This document shows positions 35,880 through 44,329 of a stretch of DNA of 64,000 nucleotides, piece after piece (within the stretch, counting starts at the first letter, position 1; every line of letters starts with the position of its first letter). Made by a program: the position numbers and the translations under genes. Below the pieces are notes generated by a model. The model saw only the letters and a program-made list of their open reading frames with translations, made no database searches and was not told the origin of the DNA. Source of the DNA: Georgenia soli (lineage in GTDB: Bacteria > Actinomycetota > Actinomycetes > Actinomycetales > Actinomycetaceae); assembly GCF_002563695.1 (NCBI RefSeq), contig NZ_PDJI01000004.1, forward strand, positions 372,001 through 436,000, in the 5' to 3' direction.

Positions 35880-38549
35880 GTGCCGACGTTGACTGACACC
35901 TCCCCTGCACCGCCCGGTGCTGCGCTGCTGCCGTCCCCGGCCGCGGCGATGGTGGGGCGCCCGGCGCTGCTCTCCGCATCGGGGGACCTCCTCACCTACG
36001 AGCAGCTGCACGCACGCGTCGCAGACGTCGCCCGCCGTCTCCCGGACGCCGCCGACGGCCGACGGCTCGTGCACCTGCCGCTGCGCGCCGACCTCGAGAG
36101 CGTGACGGCGTACCTCGCGACGCTGGAGGCCGGTCACGTTGCGCTGGTCACCGCGGACGCCCGCACGGCCGGCATCGTCGAGCGCTACCGCCCGGACGTC
36201 ACGGCGACCGGCGACCCGGCGGACCCGTTCGAGGTGATCTCACCGGCCCCGCGGCACCTGCTCCACCCCGACCTCGCTCTGCTGCTGAGCACCTCGGGCA
36301 GCACCGGCTCCCCGAAGCTCGTCCGGCTCTCCCGCCACAACGTCGTCAGCAACGCCACCGCCATCGCCGAGGCCCTGCGGATCACCGCGGCCGACCGCGC
36401 CGTCACCAGCCTGCCCCTGCACTACTGCTTCGGGCTGTCCGTGCTCCACTCGCACCTGGTGGCAGGCGCCTCCGTGGTGCTGCACGAGGGGTCCGTCCTC
36501 GACGAGACCCTGTGGGACACGGTGGACGACCTCGGGGTCACGACGCTCGCGGCCGTGCCGCACATGGTCGAGCTCATGGAGTCCGCCGGCGTGCTCGCGC
36601 GGCCGCACCCCTCGCTCCGCCTCCTGGCCCAGGCGGGCGGGCGGATGAGCCCCGACCGCGTGGTCCGCACCGCGGCCCTGGGCCGGGAGCACGGCTGGGA
36701 GCTGGCCGTCATGTACGGCCAGACGGAGGCCACCGCGCGCATCTGCGTGCTCGACCCGGCGCTGGTGGCGGAGAATCCCGACGCGGTCGGGCGCCCGGTC
36801 GCCGGCACCTCCCTCCACCTCGACCTCACGGTGCCGGAGGCCGCCGACGGCGCCGGCGAGGTGGTGGTGCGCGGTCCCGGCGTGATGATGGGCTACGCCG
36901 AGCACCCCGACGACCTCGCGCTCGGCCCGATGCTGAGCGAGCTGCGCACCGGAGACCTCGGCCGGGTGGGGCCGGACGGCCTGCTGCGGCTCGTCGGGCG
37001 CCGGTCCGGGTTCGTGAAGGTGATGGGCCTGCGGGTCGACCTCGCGACCGTCGAGGGCGCCCTGGAGTCCGCCGGTCTCACGGCGTGCGTCGGCGGTGAC
37101 GACACCGGCGTCACCGTGGCGGTCGAGCCGGAGGCAGGCGTCAGCACCGTCGAGACCGCCGGCCGGGCCCGGCGCCTGGCCGGTGAGGCGTCGGGCCTCG
37201 GCCCTGCGGCAGTGGCCGTCGCCGTCGTCGAGCTGCCCCGTCTGGACAACGGGAAGGTCGACCGCCTCGGCTGCGCCGCGCTCGCGCGGGGTGGCTCCCC
37301 CGAGGCTTGCGAGGAGACCCGGCTCCGCACCGCCGAGTCGATGGGGGCCAGCCCCACCCTCGCCGTCCGCGTGGCCCGCGCCGTCTGCGACGTGCTCGGC
37401 CTCGACGCGATCGACCTCGACCGCACCTTCGTCCAGGCGGGCGGGGACTCCCTCAGCCACGTCCAGGCCTCCGTCCGGCTCGAGGGCCTCCTCGGGCCGC
37501 TGCCGCGGGGCTGGCACCACCGCCCCCTGGCCGAGCTCGTCGAGGTGGGACGCTCCCGTGCCCGCTCCGCGGAGCCTGCAGGGGGCGCACGCCCGGGCGG
37601 ACCGCTCGGCTGGTGGCGCCAGCGGCGGCGCGGCTGGCGCAGCGTCGAGACCTCCGTCCTGCTGCGCGCGATCGCCGTCGTCATCATCTGCGGCTCCCAC
37701 GCCGACCTGTTCCGCATCCTCGGCGGCGCGCACACCCTGCTCGCGGTGGCCGGCTTCAACGCCGCCCGCTTCGGCCTGTCCATGGCCACCGCCCGGGGTC
37801 GCTGGCGGGCGGCGGGCCGCACGCTCGTCGGGGTGGCGGTCCCCACGATGGCGGTGGCCCTGGTCGGCTTGGTGACGCAGCAGCGCTACGGGTGGGCCAA
37901 CGTGGCGCTCGCCAACTGGATGGTCGGCGACGTCACGTACGGGTTCCGCAACGAGCTGTGGTTCGTCGACGCGCTCGTCGCGAGCACGCTGCTGATGACC
38001 GCCGTCCTGTCGGTGCCGGCGCTGTCCCGGGCCTGGCGCCGCGACCCGTGGGTCGTGGCCGCCGCGGCGGCGGTCCTGGCCCTGGTGCCCCGGTTCGTGA
38101 TCCTCCACCTCGGCGAGGGCGTGCTGCGCGGCATCATGCCGACGACGTTCTGGCTGTTCGCGGTCGGGGCGGCGGTCGCCCTCGCCGACACCCGTCGGCG
38201 ACGCCTGCTCACCGTCGCGGTCGCCGTCGTCGGCGGCGCGACGTACTTCCCCGACGACCCGGTGCGCAACGCGACGGTCCTGGCCGGTGTCGCGGCCCTC
38301 GCGTTCATGCCCGAGGTGCGGCTGCCCGGCCGGTGGGTGCCGGTGATCGGGGTGCTCGCGGCCGCGTCGCTGTACGTCTACCTGGTCCAGTTCCAGATCC
38401 TCGACCTCATCTCCGCGCCCCTGGGCGCCACCGCCGTGGCGATCGCCGCCGGCTGCCTCCTGTGGCGCCTGGCCGACCGCCCGGTCCGGCGCCTCCAGGA
38501 TCTTGTCCCCCCGCTCGAGCCGACGAAACGGACGATCACGTGCCCCTGA
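35880..38549 (+). CDS. Adenylation-carrier-acyltransferase-3 fusion (iron-linked single-chain synthetase)
   Basis: An 889-residue three-part protein. The adenylation domain (~30-465) has LSTSGSTGSPK (137-146), YGQTE (279-283), RTGDL (356-360), GRRSGFVKVMGLRVD and the catalytic K459 in DNGKVDR. The carrier domain (~490-560) has the phosphopantetheine serine S524 in GGDSLSH. The C-terminal part (~590-875) is a membrane acyltransferase-3 domain with about nine hydrophobic segments, R596 and H607 in LRAIAVVIICGSHADLF. No condensation or thioesterase domain is present. The A4 region LPLHYCFGLSV lacks the aspartate that anchors alpha-amino groups, so the substrate may be a plain carboxylic acid. 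It may activate an acyl group, hold it as thioester and transfer it across the membrane. GTG start at 35880; overlaps the next gene by 10 bp. Confidence 0.85.
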   Translation: MPTLTDTSPAPPGAALLPSPAAAMVGRPALLSASGDLLTYEQLHARVADVARRLPDAADGRRLVHLPLRADLESVTAYLATLEAGHVALVTADARTAGIVERYRPDVTATGDPADPFEVISPAPRHLLHPDLALLLSTSGSTGSPKLVRLSRHNVVSNATAIAEALRITAADRAVTSLPLHYCFGLSVLHSHLVAGASVVLHEGSVLDETLWDTVDDLGVTTLAAVPHMVELMESAGVLARPHPSLRLLAQAGGRMSPDRVVRTAALGREHGWELAVMYGQTEATARICVLDPALVAENPDAVGRPVAGTSLHLDLTVPEAADGAGEVVVRGPGVMMGYAEHPDDLALGPMLSELRTGDLGRVGPDGLLRLVGRRSGFVKVMGLRVDLATVEGALESAGLTACVGGDDTGVTVAVEPEAGVSTVETAGRARRLAGEASGLGPAAVAVAVVELPRLDNGKVDRLGCAALARGGSPEACEETRLRTAESMGASPTLAVRVARAVCDVLGLDAIDLDRTFVQAGGDSLSHVQASVRLEGLLGPLPRGWHHRPLAELVEVGRSRARSAEPAGGARPGGPLGWWRQRRRGWRSVETSVLLRAIAVVIICGSHADLFRILGGAHTLLAVAGFNAARFGLSMATARGRWRAAGRTLVGVAVPTMAVALVGLVTQQRYGWANVALANWMVGDVTYGFRNELWFVDALVASTLLMTAVLSVPALSRAWRRDPWVVAAAAAVLALVPRFVILHLGEGVLRGIMPTTFWLFAVGAAVALADTRRRRLLTVAVAVVGGATYFPDDPVRNATVLAGVAALAFMPEVRLPGRWVPVIGVLAAASLYVYLVQFQILDLISAPLGATAVAIAAGCLLWRLADRPVRRLQDLVPPLEPTKRTITCP

Positions 38550-39574
38550 ACCGACGCCCCCTCCTGGGCGCCCTGCTGGCCCTTCCCCTCGCGCTGACCG
38601 CCTGCGCCGGCGGGGGCGACGGCGAGCAGCCGTTCGAGGCCGAGGCCGGCGCCCTGCAGATCTACTCCTCGCAGCACCGCAACGTCACGCAGGCGTGGGC
38701 CGAGGAGTTCACCCGGAGCACCGGCATCGAGACCCAGATCCGCGAGGGCCAGGACTCCTCGATGGGCCACATGATCGTCGAGGAGGGCGAGAGCTCTCCG
38801 GCGGACGTGTTCCTGACCGAGAACTCCCCGGCCATGACCGTGGTCGAGCGCGCCGGTCTCCTCGCGCCGGTGGCGGAGGAGACCCGGGGGCAGCTGCGCG
38901 AGGGGACGGCGCCGTCCTCCGGCCTGTGGACGGCGATCGCGGCCCGCTCGACCGTGCTGGTCTACAACACCGACCTGATCAGCGAGGAGGAGCTGCCCGC
39001 CTCGCTGATGGACCTCGCCGACCCGGAGTGGGCCGGCCGGTGGGGGGCGGCACCGGGCGGTGCCGACTTCCAGGCGATCGTGGCCGGCATGCTGGCCGAC
39101 CGGGGGGAGGCCGAGACGCGCACGTGGCTCGAGGCGCTCGCCGAGAACGCCGAGGTCTACCAGAACAACATCGCCACGATGAAGGCGGTCAGCGCCGGCG
39201 AGGTACCGGTCGGGATCATGTACCACTACTACTGGTACCGCGACCAGGCCGGGGAGAAGGAGAGCAGCGCCAGCACGGCCCTGCACTACTTCGGCAACCA
39301 GGACCCCGGCGCGTTCGTCAGCCTCTCCGCGGGCGGGGTGCTCGCCTCGTCCGACATGTCCGACGAGGCCCAGCAGTTCCTCGCCTACGTCACCGGCCCG
39401 GAGGGGCAGAAGGTGCTCGTCGACAGCGGGTCGATGGAGTACGCGGTCGGCGCCGGCGTCGAGTCCGACCCGGCTCTTCCCCCGCTCGACGAGCTGGAGG
39501 CGCCCCCGGTGGACCCGTTCACCCTCAACTCCGACGAGGTCCTGACGCTGATGACAGATGCCGGCATCCTCTAG
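38540..39574 (+). CDS. fbpA: Ferric iron ABC transporter substrate-binding lipoprotein
   Basis: A 344-residue iron-binding lipoprotein of the FbpA/FutA class. The signal peptide MPLNRRPLLGALLALPLAL ends in lipobox L-T-A-C22. The mature protein opens with LQIYSSQHRNVTQAW, where H46 matches the iron-binding histidine region, and has MYHYYWYRDQ (residues 227-236) with the paired tyrosines that bind Fe(III) in this family. The GTG at 38540 overlaps the stop of the synthetase gene by 10 bp, which implies coupled translation. Together with the iron box upstream this supports an iron role; other Fbp-like proteins bind other oxyanions or metals, so iron is likely but inferred. Confidence 0.88.
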   Translation: MPLNRRPLLGALLALPLALTACAGGGDGEQPFEAEAGALQIYSSQHRNVTQAWAEEFTRSTGIETQIREGQDSSMGHMIVEEGESSPADVFLTENSPAMTVVERAGLLAPVAEETRGQLREGTAPSSGLWTAIAARSTVLVYNTDLISEEELPASLMDLADPEWAGRWGAAPGGADFQAIVAGMLADRGEAETRTWLEALAENAEVYQNNIATMKAVSAGEVPVGIMYHYYWYRDQAGEKESSASTALHYFGNQDPGAFVSLSAGGVLASSDMSDEAQQFLAYVTGPEGQKVLVDSGSMEYAVGAGVESDPALPPLDELEAPPVDPFTLNSDEVLTLMTDAGIL

Positions 39575-41180
39575 GACCCGAAGCGCCAGCAGGGCGCAGG
39601 GCGTCGCCCCTCACGGCGTCGTCCGGGCGCGGGGCGTCGCCCCTCACGGCGTCGTCCGGGCGCCTGGCGTCGTCCGCGTGCGGGGCGTCGCGCTCGCCGC
39701 AGCCGCGGTGGCCGCGCTCACCGTCCTGCCGCTGCTGGTGGTCCTCGCCGACGCGATCTCCGCGGGCGGCGCGGGGGCGGCCGAGTACCTCCTCCGGCCC
39801 CGGGTGGCCGAGCTGCTCGGCCACACCGGCATGCTCGTCGCCGTCACCGTGCCCGCCACCGTCGTCGTCGGCACCCTCGCCGCCTGGCTGGTGGAACGCA
39901 CCGACCTGCCGTGGGCGGGGCTCTGGCGGGCTCTCCTGCTGGCGCCGCTGGCCGTGCCCGCGTTCGTCAGCGCCTACGCCTGGGCGACGGTCGCGCCGTG
40001 GCTCACCGGGTTCGCCGGCGCGGCCCTGGTCACGACACTGGCGTACTACCCGTTCGTGTTCCTGCCGGTGGCGGCCATGCTGCGGGCGCTCGACCCCGCG
40101 GACGAGGAGGTGGCCCGGTCCCTGGGACTCTCACCCGCCGCCGTCGTCGCCCGCACCGTGCTCCCCCGCCTCCGGCCCGCCCTGAGCGGCGGGGCGCTGC
40201 TGGTCGCGCTGCACCTGCTGGCCGAGTACGGCGTGCTCGAGATGATGCGCTTCCAGACGTTCACCACCGCCATCATGCAGCGGTACGCGGTGGGGTTCAG
40301 CGACAGCTCCGGCAGCCTCCTCGCCTCCGTGCTGCTGGCGCTGTGCCTGCTCACCCTCACCCTCGAGGTGGCCGCCCAGGGGCGCCGGCGGGTGGCCCGG
40401 GTCGGCTCCGGGGCCCAGCACCCCGCCCCGCAGCTTCCCCTCGGCGTGTGGAAGGCACCCGCCGCGCTGGTGCTGACCGCCGTCGTCGGGCTCTCGCTCG
40501 TCGTCCCCGTCGCCACCGTCACGCGCTGGCTGGTCTCCGCCGTCGCCGACGGCGAGGTGGGCGGCGACCTGCTGCGCGTCACCTCCAACACGCTCGTGCT
40601 GGCGCTCCTGGGCGGCGTGGCGGCCGTCGTGGCCGCCCTCCCCGGGGCGTGGTTGCTGAACCGCCACCGCTCCGCTCTCACGCTCCTGCTCGAGCGCGCC
40701 ACCTACCTCGCCAGCGCCCTGCCCGGCGTCGTCGTCGGGCTCGCGCTGGTCACCCTCGCCGTCAACTGGGCGCGGCCGGTCTACCAGACCGTCTGGCTGG
40801 CCGTCCTGGCCTACGCCATCCTGTTCCTGCCCCGCGCCATGGTCTCGCTGCGCGCCGGCCTCGCCGCCGCACCGCCGGAGCTGTCGGAGGCAGCGCGGTC
40901 GCTCGGGCTCCGTGGCCCGGCCACCCTCGCCCGGGTGGTGCTCCCGCTCATGGGCCCGTCGGTGCTGACCGGCTTCGTCCTCGTCGCTCTCGCGATCAGC
41001 ACCGAGCTGACCGCCACCCTGCTGCTGGCCCCCACCGGCACCGACACCCTCGCCCTGGCCTTCTGGAGAGAGACCGGCGAGCTCGACTACGCCGCCGCGG
41101 CCCCGTACGCGGCCGCCATGATCGTCCTGTCCGTACCGCTGACCATGCTGCTGCGGCGACACCTCCTGGAGGAGCGATGA
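39558..41180 (+). CDS. fbpB: Ferric iron ABC transporter permease
   Basis: A 540-residue permease with two fused halves, each with about six membrane segments and an EAA loop: EEVARSLGLSPAAVVARTVL in the first and LSEAARSLGLRGPATLARVV in the second. This is the normal SfuB/FbpB layout. The ATG at 39558 overlaps fbpA by 17 bp. The first ~45 residues are an unusual Arg/Val/His-rich region made by a 33-bp tandem repeat (GVAPHGVVRAR then GVAPHGVVRAP). An in-frame GTG near 39678 would give a start without the repeats, so the true start is not certain. Confidence 0.87.
   Translation: MPASSRTRSASRAQGVAPHGVVRARGVAPHGVVRAPGVVRVRGVALAAAAVAALTVLPLLVVLADAISAGGAGAAEYLLRPRVAELLGHTGMLVAVTVPATVVVGTLAAWLVERTDLPWAGLWRALLLAPLAVPAFVSAYAWATVAPWLTGFAGAALVTTLAYYPFVFLPVAAMLRALDPADEEVARSLGLSPAAVVARTVLPRLRPALSGGALLVALHLLAEYGVLEMMRFQTFTTAIMQRYAVGFSDSSGSLLASVLLALCLLTLTLEVAAQGRRRVARVGSGAQHPAPQLPLGVWKAPAALVLTAVVGLSLVVPVATVTRWLVSAVADGEVGGDLLRVTSNTLVLALLGGVAAVVAALPGAWLLNRHRSALTLLLERATYLASALPGVVVGLALVTLAVNWARPVYQTVWLAVLAYAILFLPRAMVSLRAGLAAAPPELSEAARSLGLRGPATLARVVLPLMGPSVLTGFVLVALAISTELTATLLLAPTGTDTLALAFWRETGELDYAAAAPYAAAMIVLSVPLTMLLRRHLLEER
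39599..39663 (+). repeat. 33-bp tandem repeat in the fbpB 5' end
   Basis: Two copies, 32 identical bases each (39599-39630 and 39632-39663), period 33 bp, so the reading frame is kept. A degenerate third copy follows. Encodes eleven-residue repeats in the N-terminal tail of the permease. Confidence 0.9.
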
Positions 41181-42316
41181 CCGAGGTCCGACTGCGGGCC
41201 GTCACGGCGGGCTACGGCCGGGAGGCCGTTCTCGACGAGGTCGACCTCGTCGTGCCGACAGGCACGACCACCGCGATCCTCGGAGGCTCCGGGAGCGGCA
41301 AGACGACACTGCTGCGGACGGTCGCCGGGTTCCTGCGGCCGCTCGGGGGCGAGGTCCTCATCGGCGGCCGCACCGTCGCCGCGGCCGGCACGTGGGTGCC
41401 GCCTGAGCGGCGCGGCGTCGGCTACGTCCGGCAGGAGGGCGGCCTCTTCCCGCACCTGTCGGTCGAGGGGAACATCGCCTTCGGGCTTCCGTGGCCACGG
41501 CGCCGGCACCGCGACCGCGTGCTGGAGCTGCTCGACCTCGTGGGCCTGCCCGCCGAGCTCGCCGACCGGCGACCCGACCAGCTCTCCGGCGGTCAGCAGC
41601 AGCGCGTCGCCCTGGCCCGGGCACTCGCCCCCCGACCGGGGCTCGTGCTCCTCGACGAACCGTTCTCGTCGCTGGACACCGCCCTGCGCGCGGCCACCCG
41701 GGAGGCCACGGCCCGTGCCCTGCGCGCCACCGGTGCGACCGCGATCCTGGTCACCCACGACCAGGGCGAGGCGCTGTCCTTCTCCGACCAGGTGGCGATC
41801 CTGGGGGCGGGCGCGATCCGTCAGGCGGCGCCGCCGAGGGTGGTCTACGGCGAGCCCGCCGACGTCGAGGTGGCGGAGTTCCTCGGCGACGCCGTGCTCG
41901 TCCCCGGGACCGCACGCAACGGCCGTGTGGAGTGCCTCCTCGGCACGCTCCCCGTACGGGGCTACGTCCCCCGCGGCGCGGTGACCGTCATGCTGCGGCC
42001 CGAGCAGATCACGCTCACGCCCGGCGGCACCGGCAGGCTGGACGCCACCGTGCGCAGCGTCGCCTACTTCGGCCACGACGCCGTGGTGGAGCTGGAGCTG
42101 GACGGGTCCGGGCTCGCCGAGCAGGTCAGGGCCCGCGTGGTCGGCCTGCAGCCGCCGGAGCCCGGCGAGCGGGTGGGCCTCGACGTGGCCGGGCCGGTGC
42201 GTGCCTTCCCCGCGGCCGGCCGGACGTCCGGCAGCGACGACGTGCGCCCGGAGGCGAGTCCCGTCGTCCCGGTGCCGGTCCCTGCCCCGCGCGTCCGGGA
42301 GGCCCGTCAGCCGTAG
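41177..42316 (+). CDS. fbpC: Ferric iron ABC transporter ATP-binding protein
   Basis: A 379-residue ATPase. Walker A GGSGSGKTTLLR, the QEGGLFPHLSVEGNIAFGL Q-loop region, signature LSGGQQQRVALARAL, Walker B LVLLDEPFSSLD and H-loop LVTHDQGEAL are intact. A C-terminal TOBE-like domain (~245-345: TVMLRPEQITL, then VRSVAYFGHDAVVEL) is as in FbpC/PotA, followed by a Pro/Val-rich tail. The ATG at 41177 overlaps the fbpB stop in ATGA and has GGAGGAG upstream. Last gene of the operon; its 3' end overlaps the convergent gene at 42307 by 10 bp. Confidence 0.9.
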   Translation: MTEVRLRAVTAGYGREAVLDEVDLVVPTGTTTAILGGSGSGKTTLLRTVAGFLRPLGGEVLIGGRTVAAAGTWVPPERRGVGYVRQEGGLFPHLSVEGNIAFGLPWPRRRHRDRVLELLDLVGLPAELADRRPDQLSGGQQQRVALARALAPRPGLVLLDEPFSSLDTALRAATREATARALRATGATAILVTHDQGEALSFSDQVAILGAGAIRQAAPPRVVYGEPADVEVAEFLGDAVLVPGTARNGRVECLLGTLPVRGYVPRGAVTVMLRPEQITLTPGGTGRLDATVRSVAYFGHDAVVELELDGSGLAEQVRARVVGLQPPEPGERVGLDVAGPVRAFPAAGRTSGSDDVRPEASPVVPVPVPAPRVREARQP

Positions 42317-44232
42317 AGGAACGTCCCCGAGACGACGAGCACCCACAGCACCAGCAGCGCCCACGGTCGCCGCGGCGCCGGTCCGGTGGTCACGGAGACG
42401 TGCCCGTGCGCGGCACCGGTCGTCCCGTACCGGCGGGCTGAGAGCAGCACGGCGCGGAGCTGCGCCGCCGTGCGCCAGCCGGCGTGCAGCGGCCCCTTTC
42501 GCGGGTCGGCGGCGACGACGGTCACCACCTCGCGGAAGTCTTCCTCGTCGTCGTGGTCGGCGCCGGGACCGCCGACCTCGTCGAGATCGTCGGCGGGAGC
42601 CGGAGCGACGGGCGTCGGCCCGTCCGGCGTCGGTCCGTCCGGCCTCGGCCCGTCCGGCTCTTCCGCCAGGACCAGGTGCACGTCCCTCCCGTCGGCGAAG
42701 GCCCCGTCCAGCGCAGCCCAGGGCACGGAGCGCCGCGGGCCGAACGGGCCGACGACGGAGACGCCCGCGCCGTCCCAGGCCAGCCGGGGCCGGATCGCGA
42801 ACCGCCAGGTCAGCTCGAGGGCGAGCAGGCCGGCGAGCGCGGCGACGGCGCGCGGCCCCAGGCCGGTCCAGCCCAGCACCAGGTCCAGCAGGGGATGCCC
42901 GGCGACGACCAGGAGCAGCGCGAGGACCACCCGGACCCCTTGCGCCCACCCCGGCACCTGGTGCCGGCCCTCCGTGACCAGTCCGGTCCGGTCGCGCGGG
43001 GCGAGGTCGTCCGGGGAGAAGCCCCGCAGCGCGAGCTCCTCCATGTCCTCGTCCGCACCGGCCGGGAGCTGCAGGCCGTCGAGCTCCGCCCGCACGGGGC
43101 CCTCCACGGTGCCGTCCGGCCAGCGGACCGCCACCCAGTGGTCCGGCGCAGGGACGCCGATCACCGTCACCGGCTCGAGCGGCGGCAGCTCCTCGTCGTC
43201 GTCCTCGTCCGCGTCGTCGGTCTGTTCGCCCCGGGCGTCGGCCGGCCGGTTCGTGGGCAGTGCGACCAGCGGCGTCGTCGGGGCGGCGCTCGGCGCCGGG
43301 TAGACGAGGGCGTCCTCGCCCACGATGCGGCGGCCGAGCGCGGAGCTCACCGGCTGGGGCTCCGCGTCGAAGGCCGCCCGCTCACGGCGCAGTCGCACCG
43401 CCTTCGCCACCTGGGCGGCGGCCAGTGCCGCGGCGACCACGGCGGGCACGTCGAGGACGGTTGCGTCGTACGGCTCGGCGAGGAGGCGCACGTCGCCCTC
43501 GGGCAGCAGCCACACCTGCTGTCGCGAGCCGACCGGGTACTGCTCGGACCCGAAGGTGTCGATCTCCGTGGTGCCGGCGACCCCCGGCACCTCCACGGCG
43601 ATGACGTACTCGTCCACGTGGTCCGCCACCGTGGCGACCACCACCTGGGCGGCCGCCTCCGCGGCGGCCGCCTCGCGCCCGAGCCCGGCGCCGTACCACG
43701 TGGTGGCGACCGCCGCGGCGAGCAGGGCCGCGGCGCCGGCCAGCAGTCGGCGGGGCCAGCGGGCACGTCCGGTGGGCACGCCCAGCTGGGACGGGACCAC
43801 GGCCGGGGCCCCGCGCTCGAGGAGCAGCGCCCGCGGCGCGCGGCGTGCCTCGTGCCGGCGCCACGCCACCCATGCCAGCACACCGGTGTACCCGAGGAGG
43901 CTGACCGCAGGGAGGGACGACCCGGTCGCGCTCAGGCCGCTGCCGGCCAGGGCCCACGCCGTCGCCACGGAGCCGAGGGCCACGCCGACGGGACCGGAGA
44001 CTCGCACCACCAGCGCGGACGCGAGGAGCAGGCCGAAACCGACGGCCTCGGCGTGGTCAGGTCCGCAGGGCGCCGCGGCGGTGCACACCGACCCGTCGGT
44101 GCTGACGGCCACCGCACCGACGAGGACGAGGGCGAGGAGGACGGGGCCGAGCGTGCGGTACCGCGGATGGGTGGCCGCCTGCAGCACCCGGCCGCCCAGG
44201 GTCGGCGTCAGCGGCGGGAAGGAAGTGCTCAC
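42307..44232 (-). CDS. Large membrane protein with PH-domain-like segment, unknown function
   Basis: A 641-residue protein I do not recognise as a named family. Hydrophobic segments lie at about 28-48, 64-82, 84-102, 110-127, 165-185, 255-272, 425-450, 455-472 and 622-640. A beta-rich PH-like stretch follows the second cluster (GVSVVGPFGPRRSVPWAALDGAFADGRDVHLVL, split here only for reading; about 485-520). Acidic spacers (TDDADEDDDEELPPLEP) and a DGPTPDGPTP repeat separate the parts. A middle domain (~185-250) could be outside the cell. The layout resembles actinobacterial PH-domain membrane proteins. GTG start at 44230-44232; convergent with fbpC and overlapping it by 10 bp. Confidence 0.6.
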   Translation of the reverse strand: MSTSFPPLTPTLGGRVLQAATHPRYRTLGPVLLALVLVGAVAVSTDGSVCTAAAPCGPDHAEAVGFGLLLASALVVRVSGPVGVALGSVATAWALAGSGLSATGSSLPAVSLLGYTGVLAWVAWRRHEARRAPRALLLERGAPAVVPSQLGVPTGRARWPRRLLAGAAALLAAAVATTWYGAGLGREAAAAEAAAQVVVATVADHVDEYVIAVEVPGVAGTTEIDTFGSEQYPVGSRQQVWLLPEGDVRLLAEPYDATVLDVPAVVAAALAAAQVAKAVRLRRERAAFDAEPQPVSSALGRRIVGEDALVYPAPSAAPTTPLVALPTNRPADARGEQTDDADEDDDEELPPLEPVTVIGVPAPDHWVAVRWPDGTVEGPVRAELDGLQLPAGADEDMEELALRGFSPDDLAPRDRTGLVTEGRHQVPGWAQGVRVVLALLLVVAGHPLLDLVLGWTGLGPRAVAALAGLLALELTWRFAIRPRLAWDGAGVSVVGPFGPRRSVPWAALDGAFADGRDVHLVLAEEPDGPRPDGPTPDGPTPVAPAPADDLDEVGGPGADHDDEEDFREVVTVVAADPRKGPLHAGWRTAAQLRAVLLSARRYGTTGAAHGHVSVTTGPAPRRPWALLVLWVLVVSGTFLYG

Positions 44233-44271
44233 GGGAGTCGGATCCTGCCAGGCGCCGCCCCGCGGTGCGGG

Positions 44272-44277
44272 TAGCCT
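44272..44277 (+). promoter_or_regulatory. Candidate -10 box of the HelD-like gene
   Basis: TAGCCT about 52 nt upstream of the helicase start, which has its own GGAGG site, so a normal leader is likely. No rifamycin-associated element of the known 19-bp type was seen upstream. Confidence 0.3.
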
Positions 44278-44329
44278 CGACGGCGCGCCACCGCGACGTC
44301 AGTGTCCGGCCGGGCCAGGAGGGTGGAGG

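Noticed and set aside
44233..44329. Rifamycin-associated element upstream of the HelD-like gene
   Set aside because: The known 19-bp palindromic element is not present in this short region, so rifamycin induction is not supported.
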